A DNA stretch of 64,000 nucleotides from Haliovirga abyssi (GCF_030295325.1 NZ_AP027059.1:310001-374000), one strand, 5' to 3'; numbered from the stretch's first letter, positions 8,102 to 16,695 are shown. Notes: generated from the sequence alone by a model not told the origin. Numbers and translations: made by a program.

Positions 8102-8896
8102 ATGATGGTGGAGTTTTTAGTATTAATATTGATTGTAGGTTTTGTAACAGCTGGATTGAGCATTAGATTTGATAGGTTTTTTACTATTTTACTTTTGTTA
8201 TTTGTATTTAAATTAACCATATTTAATGCAATAAATCTGTTTTTATGGGTTATTTTATTTGGAGCATTAATGATTATATTGGATAATGCAGATAAGATTT
8301 CAAAATTGCCAAAAGCGATGAAAATGAAACTATTTACATTTATTCCAATAATGACATTTATTTTTTCGTGGCTTGGAAGTTATGTATTTATGCTTAGTTC
8401 TAAAACTGTTTTAATTGTTACGTTAGGAATAATTGCTATTTTGTATGGATTAAGACTTGTCTTTATTCATTTTGCACCTGATGAGTTGGATTTAACAAAT
8501 GCAAGTCCAACAATTGTGAAACTATGTGGAATTTTTGGACCTATTATCAGTGGATTTTTTATTGGATTTATAGGAACATCATTAAAACCTTTAAAAATAC
8601 CATTTGCTATTAAATTTGGGAAAATGAATGCAAAACAAGTTTATTTAGGAAATACAATCACAACTTTTTTTGCAGCTTTTTTTACTATAATATGGCATTT
8701 TGTTATGAGTAAAGGAGCTATTACAGGAGCAATATTTTATCAACAAATGATATTAGGGGCAGCACTTTGGACAGGGATTCATTATACGTTTGAACTTACT
8801 AATATTTTCTTTAAAAACAGCTGGAGAAAACCATTCCAAATAATAATAGGATTGACACTGTTATTAGTATCAATTAAAGTATTTATGATGATTTAA
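8102..8896 (+). CDS. TauE/SafE family membrane transporter
   Basis: A 264-residue protein with about eight hydrophobic helices and the Gly/Pro-rich segments of the TauE/SafE (sulfite/organosulfur exporter) family, including the glycine-rich IFGPIISGFFIGFIGTSLKP region. The ATG at 8102 (or 8105) follows GGACGTGATGAG. It has its own promoter and terminator, so it is a single-gene unit. The substrate cannot be told from the sequence. Confidence 0.8.
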   Translation: MMVEFLVLILIVGFVTAGLSIRFDRFFTILLLLFVFKLTIFNAINLFLWVILFGALMIILDNADKISKLPKAMKMKLFTFIPIMTFIFSWLGSYVFMLSSKTVLIVTLGIIAILYGLRLVFIHFAPDELDLTNASPTIVKLCGIFGPIISGFFIGFIGTSLKPLKIPFAIKFGKMNAKQVYLGNTITTFFAAFFTIIWHFVMSKGAITGAIFYQQMILGAALWTGIHYTFELTNIFFKNSWRKPFQIIIGLTLLLVSIKVFMMI

Positions 8897-8929
8897 ACGT
8901 TTTTTAAAATTATATTATTTCATATTAAG

Positions 8930-8956
8930 AAGCCATCCGTTTTGGGTGGTTTTTTA
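8930..8956 (+). terminator. Rho-independent terminator
   Basis: AGCCATCC and GGGTGGTT form a short stem with a loop of five, followed by a T-run, 34 nt after the TauE/SafE stop. Confidence 0.8.
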
Positions 8957-8982
8957 ATATTTTGGTGTATTTGAAAAAATAC

Positions 8983-9038
8983 TTGACAAAATTGCTAAAT
9001 TAAGTTATATTTATATATATAAATATAACTTAATTTAG
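8983..9038 (+). promoter_or_regulatory. arsR promoter overlapped by a 44-bp perfect palindrome
   Basis: TTGACA at 8983-8988, 17-bp spacer and TATATT at 9006-9011 form a good sigma-70 promoter. The -10 lies inside a perfect inverted repeat with 22-nt arms (8995-9016 and 9017-9038) and no spacer. ArsR/SmtB regulators bind AT-rich dyads of this kind and block RNA polymerase, so this is almost certainly the autoregulatory operator. Its length suggests two dimers or a cruciform. Confidence 0.85.
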
Positions 9039-9042
9039 TGCA

Positions 9043-9082
9043 GGAATAGCTTAAAAATAGAATTCTTATTTTTTAAATATTC
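9043..9082 (+). repeat. Deletion derivative of an A element in the arsR leader
   Basis: GGAATAGCTTAAAAATAG and TTTTTTAAATATTC are the two ends of the A consensus with the centre missing (40 bp). It would fold in the 5' leader just ahead of the arsR ribosome site. Confidence 0.55.
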
Positions 9083-9096
9083 CAGAGGAGAAAAGA

Positions 9097-9360
9097 ATGG
9101 AAGAAATACTAAAAGTATCTAAAGGACTATCAGATAAAACAAGATTAAAAATTTTATTATATTTAATTGATGGAGAAAAATGCGTATGTGATATTTCAAG
9201 ACATATATCTAGGAGCCAGCCTACTACATCATTGCAACTAATAAAATTAGAAAGTTTGGGATTGGTTTCTTTTAATATTTATGGTAGAAGTAGATGTTAT
9301 TATATAAAATCTGAAAAAGTAAAGCGTATATTTGAAATTTTTGAATTAAAAAATCAGTGA
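9097..9360 (+). CDS. ArsR/SmtB-family metalloregulator
   Basis: An 87-residue winged-helix repressor. The residues LSDKTRLKILLYLIDGEKCVCDI match the ArsR start, with Cys29 and Cys31 in the CVCD motif used by As(III)/Sb(III)-sensing ArsR proteins. The recognition helix is about SRSQPTTSLQLIKLESLGLV. The 44-bp palindrome over its promoter is its probable operator. It is followed after 18 nt by a methyltransferase. Metal or metalloid sensing is inferred from the cysteine pair. Confidence 0.92.
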   Translation: MEEILKVSKGLSDKTRLKILLYLIDGEKCVCDISRHISRSQPTTSLQLIKLESLGLVSFNIYGRSRCYYIKSEKVKRIFEIFELKNQ

Positions 9361-9378
9361 TAAAATTGGAGGCGTTTT

Positions 9379-9978
9379 ATGATAAAACTTACAAATGAAA
9401 ATTATAATGATTTTATAGATTTGCCTTTTGATAGTATTAGAAATAAGATTTTAGATATAATAAAAGAGAAAAAGGCAAAAAAAATAGTTGATTTATGTTG
9501 TGGAGCAGGAGAGCAATTAACTTTATTAAAAGAAAATGGATATGATAATATAATAGGAATAGATATTTCTGATCATATGTTGGAGATTGCAAATTTAGGA
9601 GAAGATAAACCAATATGTAAAAAAGGTGATGCAACAAATACAGATTTTAAAGATAATAGTTTTGATGTTGCTATTATAAGTTTTGCATTGCATGATAAAT
9701 CTTTAAATTCACAAAAAACATTATTAAAAGAAGCAAAGAGAATTGTTAAGAAAAATATGTATATTATTATTGTAGATTATAATTTTGATAAAAAAACAGA
9801 GAGACTAGGAGAAGTTGGAGTTGAATTAATAGAACAAGCACCAAACGAACATTATGAAAATTATAAAAAATATATAAAAAAAGGTGGATTAGATTCATTA
9901 GTAAAAGGAAAATTTATAAAAATAGAAGAGTACTATTTTTATTTTAATGCTGTAAGATGTAGGGTGTATAAGAATTAA
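9379..9978 (+). CDS. Class I SAM-dependent methyltransferase (copy 1)
   Basis: A 199-residue methyltransferase with the SAM-binding motif DLCCGAGEQL (about residues 39-48), the acidic residue in GIDIS, and DATNTDFKDNSFDVAIISFALHD. It lies in the ArsR unit and is clearly a paralogue of the gene at 10718 (same length, same order of motifs, CCG in motif I). It is not an obvious ArsM, since the conserved ArsM cysteine triad is not apparent. The substrate is unknown; a metal-responsive methylation role is inferred from context only. Confidence 0.85.
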   Translation: MIKLTNENYNDFIDLPFDSIRNKILDIIKEKKAKKIVDLCCGAGEQLTLLKENGYDNIIGIDISDHMLEIANLGEDKPICKKGDATNTDFKDNSFDVAIISFALHDKSLNSQKTLLKEAKRIVKKNMYIIIVDYNFDKKTERLGEVGVELIEQAPNEHYENYKKYIKKGGLDSLVKGKFIKIEEYYFYFNAVRCRVYKN

Positions 9979-10060
9979 AAATTAAGAATTAAAAGAATTA
10001 AAAGAATAAAAGAATAAAAGAATAAAAGAATAAAAATTAAAAATAAAATTTTAAAATCAG
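9979..10060 (+). repeat. Low-complexity AGAATAAA tandem repeat
   Basis: The spacer between the first methyltransferase and the next gene is a run of AGAATTAAA/AGAATAAA units, with the clearest copies about 10003-10034. It looks like slippage-generated sequence and may vary between strains. An AGGAGGAG site follows for the next gene. Confidence 0.8.
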
Positions 10061-10073
10061 GAGGAGAAAAATT

Positions 10074-10622
10074 ATGAAAGAGAGAGTGAGTTTAAGTTAT
10101 TGTCCTACAATGTTACCATATGTTGAGGAGATTAAAAAAAATTTGGAAGAGGTTGAAATTATTCCAGGAGGAAGTGCAGCAGGTGTATTATCAATGTTAA
10201 GAAATGGGAATGTGGATATGATAATCATTGGGAGAAAAGCGTATGAGAGAGAATTAACTAATGAGATTAAAGAGAGAAGATTGCAGGAAGGATATACTTT
10301 GGCATATTCTCAAAAGATGGGAATTTCTGAAGAGAAATTAAAAGAGATATCAGTTAAAACTTATGTAGATGAAAAAATTGTAAAAGAAAAATTTGCAATG
10401 TTAAAAAATGTAACTTATTATGAAGATAAAGATGAATGTATAAATTCAGGAGTAAATATACCTATGCTAGTAGATTGGCAAGATTTTAAAGAGGAGTTTG
10501 AATTATTAATACCTTTGAATAATGAGGGAGGCAAAACATCTGTTTTTAGAGCTCCAGTTGTGTATTATAATAAAAATGTTGATGATAAGATTATTGATAA
10601 AATTGAGAAAATATTAAAATAA
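10074..10622 (+). CDS. Small periplasmic-binding-protein-like protein, no signal peptide
   Basis: A 182-residue protein that I cannot assign to a named family. The segment EIIPGGSAAGVLSMLRNGNVDMIIIGR resembles the anion-binding loop and following helix of PstS/ModA-type binding proteins, and VYYNKNVDDKIIDKIEKILK looks like a binding-protein end. It lacks a signal peptide and is shorter than transport receptors, so it may be a cytoplasmic ligand sensor. It sits between two paralogous methyltransferases in the ArsR unit. Confidence 0.6.
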   Translation: MKERVSLSYCPTMLPYVEEIKKNLEEVEIIPGGSAAGVLSMLRNGNVDMIIIGRKAYERELTNEIKERRLQEGYTLAYSQKMGISEEKLKEISVKTYVDEKIVKEKFAMLKNVTYYEDKDECINSGVNIPMLVDWQDFKEEFELLIPLNNEGGKTSVFRAPVVYYNKNVDDKIIDKIEKILK

Positions 10623-10639
10623 TATTGATTTATAATAAA

Positions 10640-10690
10640 AAATAGTGTAGCTTATTTTCTGAATAAATTGATACTTTATTATTAAATAAA
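10640..10690 (-). repeat. Partial C element
   Basis: TAGTGTAGCTTATTTTCTGAATAAATTGATA matches one end of the C element in reverse orientation; the rest of the element is missing. Confidence 0.6.
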
Positions 10691-10717
10691 TGTTTTTTTA
10701 ATGAGGGGGTAATTTTT

Positions 10718-11329
10718 ATGTCAAAATTTATAGCAGATATTTATGATACTTCTTTATATATTCCATTGAAGGGGATTAGAAAAAAAATTATAGATATAAT
10801 TGATGAATTAGGTGTAGAAGAGATAATTGATATTTGTTGTGGGACAGGTAATCAATTGAAACTGTTAAGAAAAGCAGGGTTTACATATTCTGTAGGAATA
10901 GATTTATCAGATGATATGTTAGCAGTTGCAAATAATGAAAAAAATAATTTAAATTGTAAAAAAGAGGATGCTACCAATTTAAGCTTTAAAGATAATAAAT
11001 TTGAAGTTGGGATAATAAGTTTTGCACTTCATGAAAAGCCATTAGAAATACAAGAAGCTGTATTAAAAGAAGCTAAAAGAGTTATAAAAAAAGATATGTA
11101 TTTAATAATTGTAGATTATATGTTTGATGATAAAGTTAATTTTTTAGGTAGATTTGGAATTGATATAATGGAAAGAATTGCAGGAGAAGAGCATTATAAA
11201 AATTTTAAAAATTATATAAAAAATGGTGGATTAGAGAATTTAACAAAAGATAAATTTGAAAAAATAAAAGAGTATTATTTTCATTTTAATGGGACAAGAT
11301 GTGTGGTATATAGGAACGTGAAGAGATAA
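10718..11329 (+). CDS. Class I SAM-dependent methyltransferase (copy 2)
   Basis: A 203-residue paralogue of the 9379 gene: motif I reads DICCGTGNQL, followed by GIDLSDDMLAVA, DATNLSFKDNKFEVGIISFALHE and the shared HYKNFKNYIKNGGL and YYFHFNGTRC segments near the end. The GAGGGGG site precedes the ATG. Duplication within one locus, with a different gene between the copies, suggests two related substrates or a heteromer. The substrate is unknown. Confidence 0.85.
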   Translation: MSKFIADIYDTSLYIPLKGIRKKIIDIIDELGVEEIIDICCGTGNQLKLLRKAGFTYSVGIDLSDDMLAVANNEKNNLNCKKEDATNLSFKDNKFEVGIISFALHEKPLEIQEAVLKEAKRVIKKDMYLIIVDYMFDDKVNFLGRFGIDIMERIAGEEHYKNFKNYIKNGGLENLTKDKFEKIKEYYFHFNGTRCVVYRNVKR

Positions 11330-11358
11330 TTGACAATTGATAATTGAAAATGTATAAT
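11330..11358 (+). promoter_or_regulatory. Perfect consensus promoter in an ATTGATAATTGA-type repeat
   Basis: TTGACA at 11330-11335, a 17-bp spacer made of ATTGATAATTGAAAATG, and TATAAT at 11353-11358. This is an exact sigma-70 consensus one base after the methyltransferase stop. It could drive the activase gene 330 nt downstream. The spacer belongs to the same sequence family as the in-frame inserts in rmlB. Confidence 0.65.
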
Positions 11359-11453
11359 GGAGGGGATTATTAGTTATTTGAATAATAATGGTTATAATAG
11401 TTGTAATTATAACTTTTTAAAAATAGATTTAAAAATAAATATAGGGAAATAGG
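11359..11453 (+). other. AT-rich leader with a hairpin
   Basis: No gene seen. GTTATAAT (11391-11398) and ATTATAAC (11406-11413) form an 8-bp stem followed by TTTTT, a weak terminator-like structure between the consensus promoter and the activase gene. Confidence 0.4.
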
Positions 11454-11656
11454 GAACATTTAAAAAATAAGTTTCTCATTTTTTGTTATAAAAACGCTTA
11501 AAGAACATTTAAAAAGTAATTATATATATTTTATTATAAAAACGATTGAATCGTTGCGTATTTTATAATAAAATGATAAGGTTGTTTTTAAATCGTTCCT
11601 AAACCATTGCGTATTTTAAAACAAAACCAGAAGGTTATTTTTAAGACGTTCCTAAA
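11450..11656 (-). repeat. Nested pair of A elements
   Basis: The outer copy runs 11454-11652 in reverse orientation. Inside its loop is a second copy at 11503-11599 (97 bp), flanked by TAAA on both sides (11499-11502 and 11600-11603). Removing the inner copy and one TAAA leaves an outer copy of 98 bp, the standard length. The outer flanks are TAGG and TAAA. Confidence 0.9.
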
Positions 11657-11686
11657 TAATAAATTTTATGTTTTAAGGGAGGCATA

Positions 11687-14600
11687 ATGTTAGGTATTGA
11701 TTTAGGGTCTGCAACAGCTAAAATTGTGTTGCTGGATAAAAATAATAATGTAAAATATAAAAATTATATTAGACATAATGGAAAAATAAAAGAGGTATTA
11801 ATAGATTCTTTGAAAGAATTAAAAAAAGAAATTGGAGAAGAAAAATTTTCATTAGCTATAACAGGAACAGCAGGAATGGGAGTAGCAAATAGAAATAATT
11901 TTGAATTTGTACAAGAAGTTATTGCAATTTCAAAAGCTATTGTAAAATTTTATAAAGAAGCTCATACTTTAATAGAACTTGGTGGAGAAGATGCAAAAAT
12001 AATTTTATTTGAAGAGGGAAAAACTCCAGAAATGAGAATGAATGGAAGTTGTGCAGGTGGGACAGGTTCTTTCATAGATCAAATGGCAACTATACTAAAT
12101 GTAGAAATATCAGAATTAAATGAATTAGCTAAAAAAGCAACTAAAAACTTATATATAGCCTCAAGATGTGGAGTATTTGCAAAGACAGATGTGCAAGCAT
12201 TATTAAATATGGGAGAAAGTAAAGAAGATATTGCAAAATCAGTATTTTTAGCAGTTGCAAATCAATCAATCACAACATTAATGGCAGGAGCAACAGTTAA
12301 AGAAAAAGTTATTTTTGCAGGTGGACCTCTTACATTCTTATCAGAATTAAGAAAAGCATTTTATGAAACATTAAAATTATCAGAAGATAAATTCATATTA
12401 CCTGAAAATTCAGAAGTGTTAGTTGCAATTGGTGCAGCACTTCATTCGGAAAAAACAGATGAAAAATATACAGTAGATGAAATAATATATAAATTAAAAA
12501 ATGAGAAAAAAGGTGAAAAGACAATTCGTGTTTTAGAGCCACTTTTTGAAAATAATAAAGAGTACAAACAATTTAAAGAAAGACATTCTCAAAAAGATGT
12601 AAAATATCTTTCAGAAAAAACTGATTTTGAAAAAAAAGATTTATATATAGGAATTGATGCAGGTTCTACAACAACTAAACTTATAATGATTGACAATGAA
12701 AATAATGTTGTAGATAGTTTTTATAGAAATAATTTTGGAACACCTCTTGAAGCAGCAGTAGAGGGACTAAAAAAAATTAGTAAATATATATCAAATGGAA
12801 ATTTAAAAGGGGTTTATGCAACTGGTTATGGAGAGGAATTTATAACAAAAGCTTTAAATTTAGATGGCGGAATAGTAGAAACTATGGCGCATTTTACAGC
12901 AGGAAAAAGTTTTGGAGATAATTTAAGCTTTATTGTGGATATTGGTGGTCAAGATATAAAATCTATAAAAATAGAAAATGATATGATTTCAGATATTCAA
13001 TTAAACGAAGCTTGTTCTTCTGGGACAGGGTCATTTATTGAAACTTTTGCTAAAAATCTAAATTTAACATTGGATGAATTTGTAGAAAAAGCAATTGCAG
13101 CAAAAAATCCAGTAGATTTAGGAACTAGATGTTCTGTATTTATGAATAGTAAAGTTAAAGAAGCATTAAAAGATGGAGTAGAGGTAGGAGATATTGCTGC
13201 TGGGCTAGCATATTCAGTAGTTAAAAATGCATTGTATAAAGTTATAAAATTAAAAAATGCAGATGAATTAGGAGAAAATATTTTTGTACAAGGTGGGACT
13301 TTTAAAAATGATGCTGTACTTCGTGCATTTGAGAAAATAACAGGGAAAAATGTATATAGATTAAATATATCAGAATATATGGGAGCATTTGGAGCAGCAA
13401 TTTATGCAAGAGAATTTTATAAAGGGAATAAAAATTATAAAACTAAATTTAATATAAATAATATAGATAAGATTGATTATAAAAAAGATTTTTTACAATG
13501 CAAAGGGTGCGGAAATAAATGTAATATAACGAAATTTAGTTTTGATAATAATAATATATTTTATACTGGAAATAAATGTGAAAAATATTTTTCAAACAGA
13601 ACAATAAAAAGGGATAACACTAAAAACTTTTTTGTAGAAAAAGAAAAAATGGTTTTTGATATGGAAAAAGAGTATAAGTATGATGAAAACAAACCTGTAA
13701 TAGGAATTCCTAGAATATTATCAATGTATGAACATTTCCAATTTTTTTATAATTTATTAAAAAAATTAGGATTTAAAGTAGTTGTTTCAGGAAAAACTAC
13801 TAGAGCAATGTATTATAGTGGGCTTAGAACAGTATCTGCAGATAATATATGTTTTCCAGCAAAAATTGCAAATGGTCATATTTTAAATCTTATAGAAAAA
13901 AAAGTAGATAGAATATTTATGCCAACTATAATTTATGAAAAATTAGAAGGAAATGATGCAAAAAACTCTTATAATTGTCCAATTGTAACTGGATATGGAG
14001 AAGTTTTGAAAAGAAATATAGAGACAGATATTCCAATGGACACTTTTGCAATTAGTTTTGGATATGAAAAGGGATTAAAGAAAAATTTATTTAATTATTT
14101 AAAACAATTTGGAGTGGAAAAACAAGAATTTAATAAAGCTTTTGAAATTGGAAATAGTGCAGAAGTAGAATTTTTAGAAAAGCAAAGAGAATTGGCAGGA
14201 GAAATTATAGAAAAAGCTGAAAAAGAAGATAAAATTTTAGTAGTAGTACTTGGAAGACCATATCATCTTGATTCAATGGTAAATGCAGGTATAATGGACT
14301 TGATTTATGAATTAGGAGCATATGGAATAACTGAAAATGCAATTCCAGATTTATATGATATGAATTTAGATGGGGTATTGCCATTAACACAGTGGTCGTA
14401 TCATAATAGATTATATTTAGCTGCAAAATGGGTGGCAAAGCAGAAATATAAAAAGGTTACAGTAATACAATTAAATTCTTTTGGATGTGGGCCTGATGCA
14501 GTTGTTGTAGATGAAGTGAAATCAATTGTAGAGAGTGGCGGGAAAATATTTACAGCATTAAAAATTGACGAAATGTCTAATATAGGTGCTGCCAAAATAA

Positions 14601-15880
14601 GGATAAGATCAACATTTGAAGCATTAAATCAAAATAGAGATATTAATTTGAAAAAAAGAAAATATACTAAAAATTATACAAAAGAGGATGAGAAAAAAAC
14701 AATATTAATTCCAAATTTTTCAAAAGTATATTCAGAATTATATGAAGGAGTAATGTATAATTTAGGATATAAAGTAAAAACAATAATAGAGCAAAGCGAA
14801 GAGGCGGTAGATGAAGGATTAAAATATGTAAATAATGATATGTGCTATCCAGCTACAGTGGTAATAGGAGATATAATAAAAGCGTTACAATCTGAAGATA
14901 TAGAGCCTAAAGATGTAGTGGTTGGTTTATCACAAACTGGTGGGCAATGTAGAGCTTCTAATTATGTACCTTTATTAAAAAAAGCTATGGTAGATGCAGG
15001 ATTTGAAGATACACCTGTAATAGCAATTGGAACTGATGCTACAGCTGAAGGGCTTAATATAAATCCGTTAAAATTATTAAAGTATAGTGTGATTTCATTT
15101 GGTGCAGGCGATGTTCTTTCTAAATTAAGATTGGCTACAAAACCTTATGAAAAAGAAGCTGGAGCATCAAAAAATTTGTTTTATGAATTGTTATATGAAC
15201 TAAGAGAAAAGATGTTTTCTAAAAAACCTAATGGAGATATGCTTAAAAAATTTACAAGAGATGCAGTTAGAAGATTTAATGAAATAGAGATTAATGAACC
15301 TAAAGAGAGAAAAAGAATAGGATTAGTTGGAGAAATATATATGAAAACTAATTGTTTTTCTAATAATTATATAGTTGATACTTTAGAAAAAAAAGGATAT
15401 GAAGTAGTTGTACCAACTTTTTTAAAATTTTTAGAATATGATTATTATAGTAGAAAATTTAATAAAGAAGAAAATGTATCGAATAATTATAAAGAGTATT
15501 TAACTAAAAAAGTTATAAAGAAAACTATTGATCATTATAGAAATATTACAGAAAAAGAATTAACTAAATTTGATAGATATATTCCAGAAATAAAATTGGA
15601 AAAAAATTCTAAAAGTGATAATAATATATTGCCAAGGTCTTTGCAATTTGGAGAAGGATGGCTTTTAGCTAATGAAATTGCTGGAATGGAATCAGAAGGG
15701 ATAAAAGATGTTATTTCGCTACAGCCTTTTGGATGTATTTCAAATCATATTATATCAAAAGGAATATATAGAGAATTAAAAGATAAATTAGATGTAAATT
15801 TATTACTTTTAGATTATGAAGCAGGAACAAGTGATGCAAATATTATGAATAGATTAAAACTATTTTTAGAAATGAAATAG
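11687..15880 (+). CDS. Giant 2-hydroxyacyl-CoA dehydratase activase-related protein
   Basis: A 1397-residue protein with two tandem BadF/BcrA-type ATPase domains. The first (about 1-255) starts GIDLGSATAKIVLL and has cysteines in NGSCAGGTGSF and ASRCGVF; the second (about 320-590) starts GIDAGSTTTKLIMI and has NEACSSGTGSF and GTRCSVF. These cysteines hold a [4Fe-4S] cluster at a dimer interface in HgdC-type activators. A CKGCGNKC cluster begins at Cys605, followed by the activase-associated region and a dehydratase-like C-terminal half with further cysteines (DNICFPAK, NSFGCGPDA, NDMCYPA, GGQCRASNY, QPFGCISNH). This architecture is known from anaerobes and related to double-cubane-cluster reductases; the substrate is unknown. 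There is no dehydratase subunit beside it. Confidence 0.9.
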   Translation: MLGIDLGSATAKIVLLDKNNNVKYKNYIRHNGKIKEVLIDSLKELKKEIGEEKFSLAITGTAGMGVANRNNFEFVQEVIAISKAIVKFYKEAHTLIELGGEDAKIILFEEGKTPEMRMNGSCAGGTGSFIDQMATILNVEISELNELAKKATKNLYIASRCGVFAKTDVQALLNMGESKEDIAKSVFLAVANQSITTLMAGATVKEKVIFAGGPLTFLSELRKAFYETLKLSEDKFILPENSEVLVAIGAALHSEKTDEKYTVDEIIYKLKNEKKGEKTIRVLEPLFENNKEYKQFKERHSQKDVKYLSEKTDFEKKDLYIGIDAGSTTTKLIMIDNENNVVDSFYRNNFGTPLEAAVEGLKKISKYISNGNLKGVYATGYGEEFITKALNLDGGIVETMAHFTAGKSFGDNLSFIVDIGGQDIKSIKIENDMISDIQLNEACSSGTGSFIETFAKNLNLTLDEFVEKAIAAKNPVDLGTRCSVFMNSKVKEALKDGVEVGDIAAGLAYSVVKNALYKVIKLKNADELGENIFVQGGTFKNDAVLRAFEKITGKNVYRLNISEYMGAFGAAIYAREFYKGNKNYKTKFNINNIDKIDYKKDFLQCKGCGNKCNITKFSFDNNNIFYTGNKCEKYFSNRTIKRDNTKNFFVEKEKMVFDMEKEYKYDENKPVIGIPRILSMYEHFQFFYNLLKKLGFKVVVSGKTTRAMYYSGLRTVSADNICFPAKIANGHILNLIEKKVDRIFMPTIIYEKLEGNDAKNSYNCPIVTGYGEVLKRNIETDIPMDTFAISFGYEKGLKKNLFNYLKQFGVEKQEFNKAFEIGNSAEVEFLEKQRELAGEIIEKAEKEDKILVVVLGRPYHLDSMVNAGIMDLIYELGAYGITENAIPDLYDMNLDGVLPLTQWSYHNRLYLAAKWVAKQKYKKVTVIQLNSFGCGPDAVVVDEVKSIVESGGKIFTALKIDEMSNIGAAKIRIRSTFEALNQNRDINLKKRKYTKNYTKEDEKKTILIPNFSKVYSELYEGVMYNLGYKVKTIIEQSEEAVDEGLKYVNNDMCYPATVVIGDIIKALQSEDIEPKDVVVGLSQTGGQCRASNYVPLLKKAMVDAGFEDTPVIAIGTDATAEGLNINPLKLLKYSVISFGAGDVLSKLRLATKPYEKEAGASKNLFYELLYELREKMFSKKPNGDMLKKFTRDAVRRFNEIEINEPKERKRIGLVGEIYMKTNCFSNNYIVDTLEKKGYEVVVPTFLKFLEYDYYSRKFNKEENVSNNYKEYLTKKVIKKTIDHYRNITEKELTKFDRYIPEIKLEKNSKSDNNILPRSLQFGEGWLLANEIAGMESEGIKDVISLQPFGCISNHIISKGIYRELKDKLDVNLLLLDYEAGTSDANIMNRLKLFLEMK

Positions 15881-15915
15881 GAAATATAAATATAAAATAG
15901 AGAAGATTAAATTAT

Positions 15916-15970
15916 AAAATACCCTATACAATAAACGAGTAAAAAAGTTGGATTGTATAGGGTATTTTTA
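15916..15970 (+). terminator. Rho-independent terminator
   Basis: A 17-bp stem formed by AAAATACCCTATACAAT (15916-15932) and ATTGTATAGGGTATTTT (15952-15968), ending in Ts, shortly after the activase stop. Confidence 0.9.
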
Positions 15971-15980
15971 TATAATTAAT

Positions 15981-16010
15981 TTGACAAAATGCGTGTTTTG
16001 GTAGTAAACT
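15981..16010 (+). promoter_or_regulatory. Promoter of the ferritin-like gene
   Basis: TTGACA at 15981-15986 and TAAACT at 16005-16010, separated by 18 bp. Confidence 0.65.
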
Positions 16011-16038
16011 TTAATATATGATGGTAGGGGGAATTAAA

Positions 16039-16515
16039 ATGAAGATAAAGATAGAAAAAGCTATACAATTATTAAGATTAGCAGAAGAGCTTGAATGGCA
16101 AATGTCAGATTTATATATGTTGTATTATAAATTATACGATGAAGATAAAGCGTTTTGGTGGGAAATTGCAAATGAAGAGTTAAAACATCAATCATTACTA
16201 GAAGCAGGAGAAGAATTTGTTAAAATCGGAAAATTTCCAGAAGAGTTATTAGAGATAGAAAAAGATACTTTAGAAGAAGTGGTAGGAGTATTAGGGAAAA
16301 AAATAGAAGAGTATAAAAAAAAGGCCCCATCGAAAAAAGAAGCTTATGAGTATGCTTTAAAAATGGAAGATAGTGCATTTGAAAAACATTATCAATATGT
16401 AATGGTTGTTGAGAAGAGTGATTCCAAAATTTTAGATATATTTAAAAGATTAAATGCAGCAGATAAAGATCATTATGAAAGAATAAAAAAATTGATAGAG
16501 GGCTCTGTTAACTAA
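16039..16515 (+). CDS. Ferritin-like (rubrerythrin-type) diiron protein
   Basis: A 158-residue helical protein with two pairs of helices carrying a carboxylate/histidine pattern: EELEWQMSDLY, then NEELKHQSLLEAGEE, MEDSAFEKHYQYV, and DKDHYERIKKL. This is the E...ExxH...E...ExxH arrangement of ferritin-like diiron proteins; there is no rubredoxin domain. The ATG at 16039 is chosen because AGGGGGA precedes it; an ATG at 16018 is in frame but has no site. It may detoxify peroxide or handle iron in an anaerobe (inference). Confidence 0.8.
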   Translation: MKIKIEKAIQLLRLAEELEWQMSDLYMLYYKLYDEDKAFWWEIANEELKHQSLLEAGEEFVKIGKFPEELLEIEKDTLEEVVGVLGKKIEEYKKKAPSKKEAYEYALKMEDSAFEKHYQYVMVVEKSDSKILDIFKRLNAADKDHYERIKKLIEGSVN

Positions 16516-16557
16516 ATAGTAGCTTAATAATTGATTTTTAAAGATATAATAATAGAT

Positions 16558-16663
16558 TAAGGAACGTTTAAAAAATAAGTTTCTTATATTTTGTTATAAA
16601 AACGCTTAAATTATTGCGTATTTTAAAACAAAATGGGAATGTTATTTTTAAGCCATTCCTAAA
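16558..16663 (-). repeat. A element, full copy (98 bp)
   Basis: Core 16562-16659 in reverse orientation, with GAACGTTTAAAAAATAAG at one end and TTTTTAAGCCATTCC at the other. Flanks are TAAG and TAAA (3 of 4 match). Confidence 0.85.
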
Positions 16664-16695
16664 TTTTAATTTAATCTATTCTGAAAGGAGATATT

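Noticed and set aside
9379-11329. Arsenite methyltransferase ArsM
   Set aside because: The conserved cysteines of ArsM are not evident, so only a general methyltransferase call is justified.
15981-16515. Full rubrerythrin
   Set aside because: No rubredoxin-like CxxC domain is present; only the ferritin-like part.
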